This document shows, in pieces, positions 25,351 through 33,848 of a stretch of 64,000 nt of DNA (position 1 is the first letter of the stretch; every line of letters starts with the position of its first letter). The DNA lies in assembly GCA_963847715.1 (NCBI GenBank), contig CAWKAZ010000009.1:186001-250000 (forward strand), given 5' to 3'. The notes beneath the pieces are model-generated. The model was given only the letters and a program-made list of their open reading frames with translations, ran no database searches and was not told the origin of the DNA. The stretch comes from Acidiflorens sp963847715 (lineage in GTDB: Bacteria; Acidobacteriota; Terriglobia; Terriglobales; Acidobacteriaceae). The position numbers and the translations under genes were made by a program.

Positions 25351-26531
25351 ATCCGGAAATTCAGAAAGCTGATCCTCGCGGCGTCCTGACCGGCACGCAC
25401 TTTATGGATGGCGACCACGCCTGCTGTGAGGGCGCGCTGGCTGCTGGTAGCCGCTTCGCCGCCGGATATCCGATCACTCCTTCCACCGAAGTCGTCGAGC
25501 GCTTTGCCTCGCGCGTGCCCATGGTCGGCGGAACCTTCATTCAAATGGAAGACGAACTCGCCGCCTCCATCACGCTGCAAGGCGCGGTCTGGGCCGGCGC
25601 GAAGGCTTTCACTGTCACCTCGGGTCCCGGCTTCTCGCTCATGATGGAGCATATCGGCTACGCGGCGATGACCGAAACGCCTTGCGTTTTCGTCGATGTC
25701 CAGCGCGGCGGTCCATCAACCGGATTGCCCACTCTCCCCGCTCAGGCCGACATGATGCAGGCGCGCTGGGGTTCGCATGGCGACTACGAGATCATCGCCC
25801 TTTGCCCTAATTCTCCGCAGGAGTGCTTCGACCTCACCATCAAAGCATTCAATCTGGCCGAAGAATACCGCGTGCCCGTGATGTTCATGATGGACGAAGT
25901 CGTCGGACACATGACCGAGAAGGTCGTCATTCCTCCCGCCGACCAGATCGAGGTTGTTGCCCGCAAACACACGCGGAAATCGGTAGTCGACTATCTCCCT
26001 TATGGCACCAACGGCGACCTGGTTCCGGAGATGGCCCACGCTGGCGAAGGCTACAACTTTCACGTCACCGGCCTGACCCACGACGACCGCGGCTATCCCA
26101 ACATGACGCCGCCCGTCCAGGACAAGCTGGTGCGTCGTCTGCAAAACAAGATTCGCGACGCCGCCGATCGCATCGCCCTTTTCGAGGAGGAAAATCTCGA
26201 GGGCGCGGATGTCGTCGTCATTTCATACGGAATCACCTCGCGAGTTGCACAACGCGCCATTGGCGCGGCCCGAGACCGCGGCTTGCGAGTAGGGAAGTTG
26301 CGTTTGATCACGGCCTGGCCGTTTCCCGATAAGAAAATTGCTGAGCTCGCCGCGAAAGTGAAGGCCTTCGTGGTTCCCGAACTGAACCTCGGGCAGATGG
26401 TCCGCGAAGTAGAGCGGGCCACCGCTGGCCGTGCAAAAACATTTGCCGTATCGCACGCGGGCGGCGGAGTTCATAACCCGGAAGAGATCCTGAACGCGAT
26501 CGTGGAGGCCAGTCGATGTCAGAAAGCCTAA
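25347..26531 (+). CDS. korA: 2-oxoacid:ferredoxin oxidoreductase alpha subunit
   Basis: 394 residues. Pyrimidine-binding half: CCEGALAAGSRFAAGYPITPSTEVVERFA near residues 26-54, VWAGAKAFTVTSGPGFSLM, then domain II with VVVISYGITSRVAQRA and KLRLITAWPFPDKKIAEL. This layout (lacking a fused gamma) is that of KorA/OorA 2-oxoglutarate-type enzymes. With KorB, KorC and KorD it oxidises a 2-oxoacid and CoA to acyl-CoA, CO2 and reduced ferredoxin. Substrate (2-oxoglutarate or another) is not certain from sequence alone. Confidence 0.93.
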   Translation: MNPEIQKADPRGVLTGTHFMDGDHACCEGALAAGSRFAAGYPITPSTEVVERFASRVPMVGGTFIQMEDELAASITLQGAVWAGAKAFTVTSGPGFSLMMEHIGYAAMTETPCVFVDVQRGGPSTGLPTLPAQADMMQARWGSHGDYEIIALCPNSPQECFDLTIKAFNLAEEYRVPVMFMMDEVVGHMTEKVVIPPADQIEVVARKHTRKSVVDYLPYGTNGDLVPEMAHAGEGYNFHVTGLTHDDRGYPNMTPPVQDKLVRRLQNKIRDAADRIALFEEENLEGADVVVISYGITSRVAQRAIGAARDRGLRVGKLRLITAWPFPDKKIAELAAKVKAFVVPELNLGQMVREVERATAGRAKTFAVSHAGGGVHNPEEILNAIVEASRCQKA

Positions 26532-27406
26532 ATACCGACCTATTCAACGCTGATGTAGTGAATCCCGTAGAGCAGTTTCTGCGCAGCGATCGCATTCCTC
26601 ACATCTGGTGTCCGGGATGCGGCATCGGCACCACAGTAAATTCGTTTGCCCGCGCGCTGATTGAATCGAAAATCGACATTGGTTCGCTGGCCCTGGTTTC
26701 TGGCATCGGATGCACCGGCCGCGTGGCTGGCTACGTCAATCTGGATTCCTTCCACACTACGCACGGCCGCGCGATTCCATTTGCCACCGGGCTGAAGCTG
26801 GCGAACCCAAAGCTGAACGTGGTGGTTTACTCCGGAGACGGCGATCTGTCAGCAATCGGCGGCAATCACCTCATCCACGCCGCGCGCCGCAATATCGACC
26901 TGAAGGTGATCTGCGTCAACAACCTGATCTATGCGATGACGGGAGGTCAGACCGCGCCCACTACGCCCGATCAGTCGACGACCTCCACCAATCCTTACGG
27001 CGTTTTCGAACCTTCTTTCAATCTGCCGCACCTGGTTGAAGCCGCAGGAGCCGTTTACGTCGCTCGCTGGACTACGTTCCACGTCCGGCAATTGGCGCGC
27101 TCGATCGGCGAAGCTTTCAAGAAGAAAGGCTTCTCCTTCATCGAAGTGATCGCGCCTTGCCCCACGCTTTATCAGCGCCGCAACAAACTGGGCGATGGAC
27201 TCGACGCCATGAAGGACTACAAGGCGAAGAGCAAGGTCCGCAATGGATGCTCGACCAGCGAAGTCGGCATGACTATGACCGGAGAGATCATTGTCGGCAA
27301 GTTCGTGGATCGCGAACGTCCCGACTACCAAACCATGATGAAGCACCAGTACACCGAGTCTCTCGGCGACAGATTTGTGGAACAGGCGGAGATGGTATGC
27401 AGCTAA
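26516..27406 (+). CDS. korB: 2-oxoacid:ferredoxin oxidoreductase beta subunit
   Basis: 296 residues. TPP/cluster subunit: IWCPGCGIGTTVN (two cluster cysteines), SGIGCTGR, HGRAIPFATGLKLA, the Mg-TPP motif GDGDLSAIGGNH and NNLIYAMTGGQTAPTT. It overlaps korA by 16 bases and korC by 10. Confidence 0.94.
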   Translation: MSESLNTDLFNADVVNPVEQFLRSDRIPHIWCPGCGIGTTVNSFARALIESKIDIGSLALVSGIGCTGRVAGYVNLDSFHTTHGRAIPFATGLKLANPKLNVVVYSGDGDLSAIGGNHLIHAARRNIDLKVICVNNLIYAMTGGQTAPTTPDQSTTSTNPYGVFEPSFNLPHLVEAAGAVYVARWTTFHVRQLARSIGEAFKKKGFSFIEVIAPCPTLYQRRNKLGDGLDAMKDYKAKSKVRNGCSTSEVGMTMTGEIIVGKFVDRERPDYQTMMKHQYTESLGDRFVEQAEMVCS

Positions 27407-27993
27407 CAGAAATTCGTATCGCTGGTTTTGGCGGCCAGGGAGTGATTCTCTCGGCCATTGTCCTCGGCAAGGCTGCCTCGATTTTTCAAGGCGCCTTTGC
27501 CACTATGACTCAAAATTTCGGCCCGGAAGCGCGCGGCGGCGCATGCAGCGCGCAACTCGTACTCTCCGAGACTCCCGTGCTGTATCCGTATGTCACGCAT
27601 CCGGACATCATGGTCGTTATGTCGCAGGAAGCTTACGTGCGTTTCGCACCAGAGCTGAAAGACCGGGGCATCCTGATCATCGAACAGGATTTAGTCCGCG
27701 TCTCTGACACTAATAAGGAGCTGAAGGTCTACAGCATCCCAGCGACCCGCATCGCCGAGGAGCTCGGAAAGCGCATGGTCCTGAATTCCGTGATGGTCGG
27801 ATTCTTCACCGCCGTTACCCAACTGCTCGAGCCCGACGCCGTCCGCAAAGCTGTTGCCGATTCCGTTCCGTCCAGCTTCCGCGAACTGAACCTCAAGGCC
27901 TTTGACCGGGGCTTCGACTACGGAGTCACCGCTCTCACTACTAACGCCAGTCCGTCCGACGCCGTGCTGCAAGCGCAGTACGCGCGGGAGTAG
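27397..27993 (+). CDS. korC: 2-oxoacid:ferredoxin oxidoreductase gamma subunit
   Basis: 198 residues beginning MQLTEIRIAGFGGQGVILSA, the gamma-domain signature, followed by FGPEARGGACSAQLV and YPYVTHPDIMVVMSQEAY. The start at 27397 is chosen because it opens this motif and overlaps the korB end. It completes a DABC-ordered four-gene operon like OorDABC. Confidence 0.93.
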   Translation: MQLTEIRIAGFGGQGVILSAIVLGKAASIFQGAFATMTQNFGPEARGGACSAQLVLSETPVLYPYVTHPDIMVVMSQEAYVRFAPELKDRGILIIEQDLVRVSDTNKELKVYSIPATRIAEELGKRMVLNSVMVGFFTAVTQLLEPDAVRKAVADSVPSSFRELNLKAFDRGFDYGVTALTTNASPSDAVLQAQYARE

Positions 27994-28653
27994 CTAGTGT
28001 CGTGTCCGCCCAGGTTCGCGGAATAAGTCTTCGGTGCGTTTTGGAAGGGCGTTCCCATTTCATAACTCCTTTGTCCGCAATATCTTGGAAAATTCGTCCC
28101 TTTAGAATGAATATTTTGCAAGGGTCCTCTCTACAATTTCCGCATCGATTCAAGTAAGTGTAATATAATCAATAACTTACGTTCGCCGATCTCGTTTCAG
28201 CTAAACCCTTATTCCTCAAAGATTTGGAGAGAAACGGGCTGTAAGTTTATTGTTTTCAAAGATCGTTCAGAGGGGTACGGTTTACAGATAAGTAAACAGA
28301 GAATCGCGATCCCCCTTGAAAGTGCGTTGCATTCTTCATCTTTCGCTGTTGCGGAATTCATCACCGTTCGCTGCTTCCGCAAGTTGTTGATTTCACGTTT
28401 CCAGTCTCGATATCTGCCTCTAAAACGCTCACAACATAGTCTTTAGCCTGTTGCGATTATCATCAAGAGCTTGTTGATAGTTTCAGCGTGGCCAATCTCG
28501 CCCCCAAACCAAACTCCCGTCTATCCAACTCATTTCACAGGGGATCGCCCGTTGGAAAATCCCTACGCGCGACCGGCGTCAAGTTGGCATGGCGATTGCC
28601 TTTTAGAAAAGTGTGAGTGGCAAGCAACAGACGGCCCTCCGACGAGGTGACTT
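27994..28653. other. Long AT-richer intergenic region
   Basis: About 660 bases without a convincing gene. It is visibly richer in A/T than its surroundings. It contains a GTAAGT...ACTTAC dyad (about 28155-28180), a second copy of the CCTTATTCCTCAAAGA block (28207-28222) and a sigma-54-type promoter near its right end (28585-28599). A non-coding RNA or long leader is possible but not shown. Confidence 0.5.
28585..28599 (+). promoter_or_regulatory. Sigma-54 promoter before the GcvH-like gene
   Basis: TGGCAT-GGCGA-TTGC matches the -24/-12 consensus (TGGCAC/T-N5-TTGC) with exact spacing. The predicted transcript start is near 28610, about 43 bases before the ATG. Confidence 0.75.
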
Positions 28654-29343
28654 ATGACAGTCCTACTGGTTCTCTTCTTCTTCACGACCTTCTTACTCAT
28701 CGATCATTTCCGCAGCCGTAACGCAGTCCCCGTACCCGCGCTGCAAGTAGCTCCTGCAAAGATGACGCTGGCCACCGCGCCGCGCCTAACGCCCGCCTTA
28801 GTTGGCGGCTTCGCGGTTCCAGATAATCTCCGATATCACCCCGGCCACACTTGGGCGCTCAGCGAGAGCCCGACTCTGGTTCGCGTCGGCATGGATGATT
28901 TCGCCTCCAAGCTGACCGGCAAGATCGAGCGCATCGCGCTGCCGCAACGCGGCCAGTGGATTCGCCAAGGGCAGAAGATGTGCACGCTTGTCCGCGACGG
29001 CGTCTCAGTTGACATGGTCTCGCCGATCGAAGGCAGCGTGTCCGACATCAACCAGGCTCTGGTTGAAAACCCGAAGCTTGCGCTGAACGATCCTTACGGC
29101 GAAGGCTGGCTGGTAACAGTGCAGGCGCCCGATGCCAAGACGAGCTTCCGCAATCTGCTCGGTGGCGCGCTGGCCCGCTGGTGGACAGAAGAGTCCGCGA
29201 ATCGCCTCCGCGTCCGGATGCCGGCAGCAATGTCCTTCGCAGGCGCGCTGGCCCAGGACGGCGGCGAAGCGATCAACGACATAGCCAGCCAGATTCCCGA
29301 TCAGGAATGGCTGCCCGTAGCGAAAGAGTTCTTCCTGTCATAG
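28654..29343 (+). CDS. Membrane-anchored GcvH-like (biotinyl/lipoyl-fold) protein lacking the lipoyl lysine
   Basis: 229 residues. A hydrophobic N-terminal anchor (TVLLVLFFFTTFLLIDHF) is followed by a GcvH-type domain at about 60-160: LRYHPGHTWAL (as in HEW motifs), VGMDDFASKLTGKIERIALPQRGQWI and SPIEGSVSDINQALVENPKLALNDPYGEGWLVTV. Where GcvH has ESVKA...SPVSG with the lipoylated Lys, this protein has GVSVDMVSPIEG, with no lysine, so it probably carries no lipoate. It stands alone behind a sigma-54-type promoter. A structural or adaptor role is inferred; glycine cleavage activity is unlikely. Confidence 0.8.
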   Translation: MTVLLVLFFFTTFLLIDHFRSRNAVPVPALQVAPAKMTLATAPRLTPALVGGFAVPDNLRYHPGHTWALSESPTLVRVGMDDFASKLTGKIERIALPQRGQWIRQGQKMCTLVRDGVSVDMVSPIEGSVSDINQALVENPKLALNDPYGEGWLVTVQAPDAKTSFRNLLGGALARWWTEESANRLRVRMPAAMSFAGALAQDGGEAINDIASQIPDQEWLPVAKEFFLS

Positions 29344-29405
29344 TCACCCAGCTGGACGGCGAGGCTAACCATCCTCGCCACGACCACTGAGGACCGTCGA
29401 AACAC

Positions 29406-29435
29406 CGGCCGCCCGGACTCAAAACCGGGCGGCCG
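29406..29435 (+). terminator. Terminator after the GcvH-like gene
   Basis: A perfect 11-base stem CGGCCGCCCGG / CCGGGCGGCCG around ACTCAAAA, followed by CTGTTTGTTTG. It lies between the convergent GcvH-like and NlpC/P60 genes. Confidence 0.7.
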
Positions 29436-29456
29436 CTGTTTGTTTGAGACTCAGAG

Positions 29457-30662
29457 TTATTTATTCAGAAGCACGTCAAGAAGCCGCACCAATTCAGCTT
29501 TGTCCTCAATCTTGCCAGTGGCGGCAGGGTTGTCCTCGGTAAGCGCCGCTAGTTCATGAGCCAGCATACGCACAGCGATGGATGAAGGAAGGTACATCGT
29601 ATCGGTTGCAGGCATCAGCCCCCAGCTTGTACGGTTGCGGCGACGCAGAGGCCAGTGCTGCTGTTCCGTCCGCTTGTGCGACTCAGCCTTATTGCCGATG
29701 AGGGAGACCGGTTCCTCGAACTGCACTTCGGCCCAGCCTTGATTGCCAGTGATATGCACTTTCTTGACTTCGAAATGGTCAAAGACAATCAGAGAGTGAT
29801 CCAAATGGAAAAGGTCGCGATTCCCGAGGCTCTCCGCCCAGTCTTTGTTCACGGCAAGGAAGGCTGCGCCAACCTGCTCGGGCTTGGGACGTGCGGAATT
29901 TACCACCACCACGCGAGGAGGATCAGGGTCCAAATCTGTTTCCACAAGCGTGGAATGGACTTCCCCTGGCGATTCTATGGAACGACCCGGCGCGATGTCC
30001 TCCACCCGCACCTCGTGCGCGCCGGTGTTGGCTAGTGCCGCCGGTTTCAAGCTCGCCGTATTAGAGTTCGAAGTCCGGGCCGAAGCGGAGAGAACGCCAC
30101 CCCGAGCCGGCGTGGCGTAACGTTTGACGTAACGAAAGAATCGTGGCTGTCCGCGCTGTTTCCAATACGGTGAATCGTAGGAATCGACGCCGTGGCCGGA
30201 ACTGAGCGCGCTGAAAAAAGAATGCTGCGCGGGATTCACTACGATTCCAGCATGCCCACGCCACACCGCCAGATCGCCCGGCTGCGGATTCGTCACTCGC
30301 TGAAATTCCTCAACTCCATCGTAAAGGTCCGAAGAACCCGCGTACTCATAGCGGAACCCGGCACGCTCATAGAGACCGTGTACAAAGTGGGAACAGTCGG
30401 AAGAGGAATCCGCTGGATGATGGCGGAAGTCCAGTGCGACGCTGAGGATTGCCAAACCGTCATCGCGAGTTAGCAGCGGCGGCCCAATCGGTTTCTGCGT
30501 CCGGCTAGGTGTTTCGTGGTTTACGTGGCGGAGGGTCTTGGGGCTGGCGTAATTTTCCTGCGCTAAAGGTTCTTGCGCTGAGCGTTCTTGTGACAAAGCG
30601 GCGGGCGCGACGGTCGTGCACAGTAGCGAAAACAAAAGCGCGCTCTCAAAATGGCACCGCAT
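29457..30662 (-). CDS. Exported NlpC/P60-type cysteine peptidase-like protein
   Basis: 401 residues with a signal peptide ending near residue 24. The catalytic-type region at about 85-185 has the Cys in SSSDCSHFVHGLYERAGF, then PQPGDLAVWRGHAGIVVNP with the active-site His, as in NlpC/P60 gamma-D-glutamyl-diamino acid endopeptidases of peptidoglycan. The C-terminal 200 residues are of unknown fold and include a segment like a beta-rich immunoglobulin-type domain (VKKVHITGNQGWAEVQFEEPVSLI). SD AAGGAG seven bases upstream supports the start. Likely wall turnover or an envelope-modifying enzyme. Confidence 0.8.
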   Translation of the reverse strand: MRCHFESALLFSLLCTTVAPAALSQERSAQEPLAQENYASPKTLRHVNHETPSRTQKPIGPPLLTRDDGLAILSVALDFRHHPADSSSDCSHFVHGLYERAGFRYEYAGSSDLYDGVEEFQRVTNPQPGDLAVWRGHAGIVVNPAQHSFFSALSSGHGVDSYDSPYWKQRGQPRFFRYVKRYATPARGGVLSASARTSNSNTASLKPAALANTGAHEVRVEDIAPGRSIESPGEVHSTLVETDLDPDPPRVVVVNSARPKPEQVGAAFLAVNKDWAESLGNRDLFHLDHSLIVFDHFEVKKVHITGNQGWAEVQFEEPVSLIGNKAESHKRTEQQHWPLRRRNRTSWGLMPATDTMYLPSSIAVRMLAHELAALTEDNPAATGKIEDKAELVRLLDVLLNK

Positions 30663-30984
30663 CGTAGTATCTCCTTATAACGCGCCTTCGTCCCACAACC
30701 CAGATCACCGGGGTGCTGCCAGACCCGCGAAAAGTGCTGTGTCCTTGGATGCACCTTCGGGCTCGGCCAGTAACGGGCCTTTCTGCAACTGAAGTGCCAG
30801 CGAAGTCCTTGGCTAATTTGTTGAATACTCGCTAGTTCTTCCCTGGCCAAAGCCGCCTTGTTCCACGCGAAATTGCTGCCACCGTGAAATCCTTGCCCCG
30901 CCGCTCGGGATCAAGCCGGGCGGCCGATGTTTTTGCATGCCGTGGAAGTGGTAGCTACAATTGCAAACCAAGGCAAGCTTCTGA
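30663..30984. other. Intergenic region, nothing recognised
   Basis: About 320 bases between divergent genes. No gene, operator or hairpin could be supported. Confidence 0.4.
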
Positions 30985-31821
30985 TTGTTCTTGCTGGAGG
31001 ATGCCACGAAACACCGAGTCCTGTTTCTTTTCGTGGCCGTGTTGGTGATGGCAATAGCAGTGACCGCTGTGCCCGGAGCAGCAGGGCAGAGTGCGACGAC
31101 CCAACCCGCACCTCACACAGTAGTCACGTTCGGGTGGGGTCCGGCGGGAGGCACTATTTCCTCGAAGCAGCACGCCCCATTCAGTGCCGTACTAGTCGAA
31201 CAGATGGCGCAAACGCTGAACGACGGAACCAACATTGCACATGAGAATCAGGAAGTAGCAATGCGGGATGGCATGGGACGGATTTATCGCGCAAGGAAAA
31301 TCAAAAGGCCAGGTAGAGAGGCCGAGTTTTTGATGTTCTATACGATCACTGACCCAGTTCGGCATGTACAGTATCGCTGTATTCCTTTTCGGAAGACTTG
31401 CTCCCAGATGGAGTATCGGTTCCCGCCCGTCATGCACCGATTCCCCGGGAAAAATAAAGACGTAACGGTCGAAGACCTGGGGACCTCGAATATCAGTGGA
31501 CTTGAGGTTGAGGGCAAGCGACTGACGCGAGTGATCCCAGAAGGAACGACGGGCAACGACCGCGCGTTCACAACGACCGAAGAATTGTGGAGTTCCAAAG
31601 AACTGGACGTCGATGTGCAAGTGAAACGAAACGACCCGCGCATGGGAACGCGTACGACAACGATGACCGAGGTTAGCCTGGGTGAACCGGACCCGAGTCT
31701 TTTCCAGATTCCTGACGGTTATAAAGTGGAGAAGCGCAAACGTCCAACCGGCGCGCTCGCCCCCTTGCCATCTGGGGGTGAGACCGGCTTCCCGCCCAGC
31801 ATCGCGCCGCCGAATCACTAG
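30985..31821 (+). CDS. Exported protein of unknown function
   Basis: 278 residues from a TTG start, with a signal-like N-terminus (VLFLFVAVLVMAIAVTAVPGAAGQ). The rest is beta-rich and includes GTSNISGLEVEGKRLTRVIPEG and a TTEELWSSKELDVDV stretch; the closing DPSLFQIPDGYKVEKRK pattern recurs in exported acidobacterial proteins of unknown role. No enzyme motif was seen. The start is uncertain because no ATG with an SD lies in frame before the signal peptide. Confidence 0.65.
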   Translation: MFLLEDATKHRVLFLFVAVLVMAIAVTAVPGAAGQSATTQPAPHTVVTFGWGPAGGTISSKQHAPFSAVLVEQMAQTLNDGTNIAHENQEVAMRDGMGRIYRARKIKRPGREAEFLMFYTITDPVRHVQYRCIPFRKTCSQMEYRFPPVMHRFPGKNKDVTVEDLGTSNISGLEVEGKRLTRVIPEGTTGNDRAFTTTEELWSSKELDVDVQVKRNDPRMGTRTTTMTEVSLGEPDPSLFQIPDGYKVEKRKRPTGALAPLPSGGETGFPPSIAPPNH

Positions 31822-31858
31822 GCGGGGGCGGGAATTATGTGTTTGCGCTCTGTAATCT

Positions 31859-32401
31859 TTAGAAGAATCGCGTCGACGAAGCCGGCGTCACAGCGCTCAG
31901 GCAAGCGCTGCAGAGCGTACTTTCCTTAAGATCAATCCATTCCACCGCGTGCGAAGGAGCCATAGCGCAGCGGTAGTCTTCGCAGTGCGTCAAGTTGATG
32001 GTGTGACCGAGTTCGTGGACCGCCTCTTTCAAGGCGCGCTGCCGGAATATTCCGTCGTCCGCCGGGAGGCCGTAGAACTCCTGGTGCAGTCGGTGCACGG
32101 AGACCACCGCGCACGGGCCGCCCATTTGTGCCTCTCCAAAAACAAAGGTGAGAATGGGAATGTAGAGATCAACCGCCGTAATCCCCAGCATGCGCCACGA
32201 GTCCTCCTGCAGAAAACTCTGCATGCGCTGGAGAATCTCGGACGAGTGATACTGCTGCCGCTCTGCATGGTAAGCAAACTCCGGATCGAGTCGCGCAGGC
32301 AGAACCTGGCAGGAGATGCGGAAAGTTTCTTCAATGGCGGGCTGCAGATCCTTCAACAGTCCGTTATCGACATTTCCGATCGGCAGCAGATGTAGCTTCA
32401 T
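31859..32401 (-). CDS. Archaemetzincin-type zinc metalloprotease
   Basis: 180 residues. The signature HELGHTINLTHCEDYRCAM near residues 130-148 gives HExxHxxGxxHC plus CxM, and CSAC near 168 supplies the second zinc site. This is the archaemetzincin pattern, and the total length fits archaeal and bacterial members. The HExxH glutamate should be the catalytic base. Physiological substrate is unknown across the family. It has no signal peptide. It lies upstream of the NtrC-type regulator gene at 32484, separated by a microrepeat region. Confidence 0.9.
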   Translation of the reverse strand: MKLHLLPIGNVDNGLLKDLQPAIEETFRISCQVLPARLDPEFAYHAERQQYHSSEILQRMQSFLQEDSWRMLGITAVDLYIPILTFVFGEAQMGGPCAVVSVHRLHQEFYGLPADDGIFRQRALKEAVHELGHTINLTHCEDYRCAMAPSHAVEWIDLKESTLCSACLSAVTPASSTRFF

Positions 32402-32450
32402 GGGGCAGCTTTCAGCTATCAGATCTCAGCCCTCAGTAACCCAGATTTAC

Positions 32451-32480
32451 GCTGAGAACTGAGAACCGGGAACTGGGAAC
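32451..32480. repeat. GAGAACT/GGGAACT microrepeat next to a regulator gene stop
   Basis: Tandem variants of CTGAGAA and CGGGAA heptamers end 4 bases before the stop codon of the minus-strand NtrC-type gene. A related CAGCTTTCAGCTATCAG-type run is at 32407-32436. Confidence 0.65.
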
Positions 32481-32483
32481 CCG

Positions 32484-33848
32484 TTAATGCGTTTCCACCG
32501 GAGTCCGCGTCCAACCGTATTTTTTCAACTTGTGATAAAGAGTGACGCGATCGATGTCGAGAATCTCCGCAGCTCGGCTCTGATTTCCCCCACACTCCTC
32601 TACTACTTTCAGGATGTGGGCGCGTTCCATTTCATCAAGCTTCTTGCCAGTCCCGTTGGAGGCAGCTTGCGCCTTGAAGATGAAGTCCTGTTCGTTGAGT
32701 TCCGGTTCCTGGCCCACCACCATGGCGCGTTCCACCGCGTTCTCCAGTTCGCGAACATTTCCAAGCCACGGCTGCTGCTGCAGCTGGTTCATGGCCGCGG
32801 GTGAGACGCGGGTAATCCGCTTGTTCATCGCCTGCGAGAACTTCTGTACGAAGTGATTGACCAGTACAGGAATATCATCGCGGCGTTCGCGCAGCGGCGG
32901 CAGTTCAATGTGGAAGACATTGAGCCGGTAATAGAGATCGGGTCGAAACTTACCTTCCTCAATCAACTTCTCCAGGTTCTTGTTGGTGGCGGCGATGCAG
33001 CGGAAGTCCACTTTGACGATCTGGTTGCCGCCCACGCGGGTGATCTCTCGCTCCTGCAACACGCGCAGCAGATCGGTTTGCGTTTTAAGGCTGATGTCGC
33101 CGATTTCGTCCAGAAATACCGTCCCGCCCTCAGCAACTTCAAACTTGCCTTTCTTGCGGTACTGCGCGCCCGTGAAAGCGCCTTTCTCATGTCCAAAAAG
33201 CTCGCTTTCAAGCAATGTTTCCGTAAGAGCGCCACAGTGGATCGCGACCAGCGGGTGAAACTTGCGCGGACTCGCGTGATGAACGGCGCGCGCGACGAGT
33301 TCTTTTCCGGTGCCGCTTTCACCGGTGATCAGCACGGTCGCTTCGGTCGGACCCACCGTCTCGATGGCGTCGAACAGCTTCCGCATGGGTCCACTCTGGC
33401 CGACAATGTCGTCAGGACGCGTCACTTCTGCAACCGTCTCGCGCAACAGAACATTTTCTTGCGCCGTGCGTTTGTGAGAGAGAGCGTTCTTCACCAGATG
33501 CGCGATTTCGTCCGGATCAAGCGGCTTGGTCACGTAATCGTAGGCACCGTTCTTCAATGCGGCCACCGCTGTTTCGACGGACGCGTAACCCGTCATGATG
33601 ATCACGACCAGCTCAGGGTCAATCTCGTGCATGCGCCGTTGCAGTTCGATTCCATCGGTGCCATGCATCTTGATATCGACGAGAGCCGCGTCCCATCGTT
33701 GCTCTGCCAACTGCGTCAGTGCGTCATTCGCGCTCTCGACGGTCGTTACCTCGTAGCCCTCTTCGCGAAACCACTTGCCAAGCGAATCCCGCACGCTCAG
33801 TTCATCGTCTACGATCAACAGCCTTCCATGTGTAGTCACTGCGCTCAC
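32484..33848 (-). CDS. NtrC-family sigma-54-dependent response regulator
   Basis: 454 residues. Receiver domain 1-120 with DDE, phospho-Asp in ALVDIKMHGTDG and Lys in VTKPLD. AAA+ domain about 140-375: GESGTGKE, a canonical GAFTGA loop and FLDEIGD. The C-terminal Fis-type helix-turn-helix is GGNQSRAAEILDIDRVTL. It overlaps the sensor kinase gene by four bases. It should activate sigma-54 promoters in response to the heme-motif kinase; the promoter before the GcvH-like gene at 28585 is a candidate target. Confidence 0.95.
   Translation of the reverse strand: MSAVTTHGRLLIVDDELSVRDSLGKWFREEGYEVTTVESANDALTQLAEQRWDAALVDIKMHGTDGIELQRRMHEIDPELVVIIMTGYASVETAVAALKNGAYDYVTKPLDPDEIAHLVKNALSHKRTAQENVLLRETVAEVTRPDDIVGQSGPMRKLFDAIETVGPTEATVLITGESGTGKELVARAVHHASPRKFHPLVAIHCGALTETLLESELFGHEKGAFTGAQYRKKGKFEVAEGGTVFLDEIGDISLKTQTDLLRVLQEREITRVGGNQIVKVDFRCIAATNKNLEKLIEEGKFRPDLYYRLNVFHIELPPLRERRDDIPVLVNHFVQKFSQAMNKRITRVSPAAMNQLQQQPWLGNVRELENAVERAMVVGQEPELNEQDFIFKAQAASNGTGKKLDEMERAHILKVVEECGGNQSRAAEILDIDRVTLYHKLKKYGWTRTPVETH

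Noticed and set aside
27918..28153. Minus-strand short frames at the start of the 660-base gap
   Set aside because: Low-complexity protein, no SD, overlap the korC 3' end.
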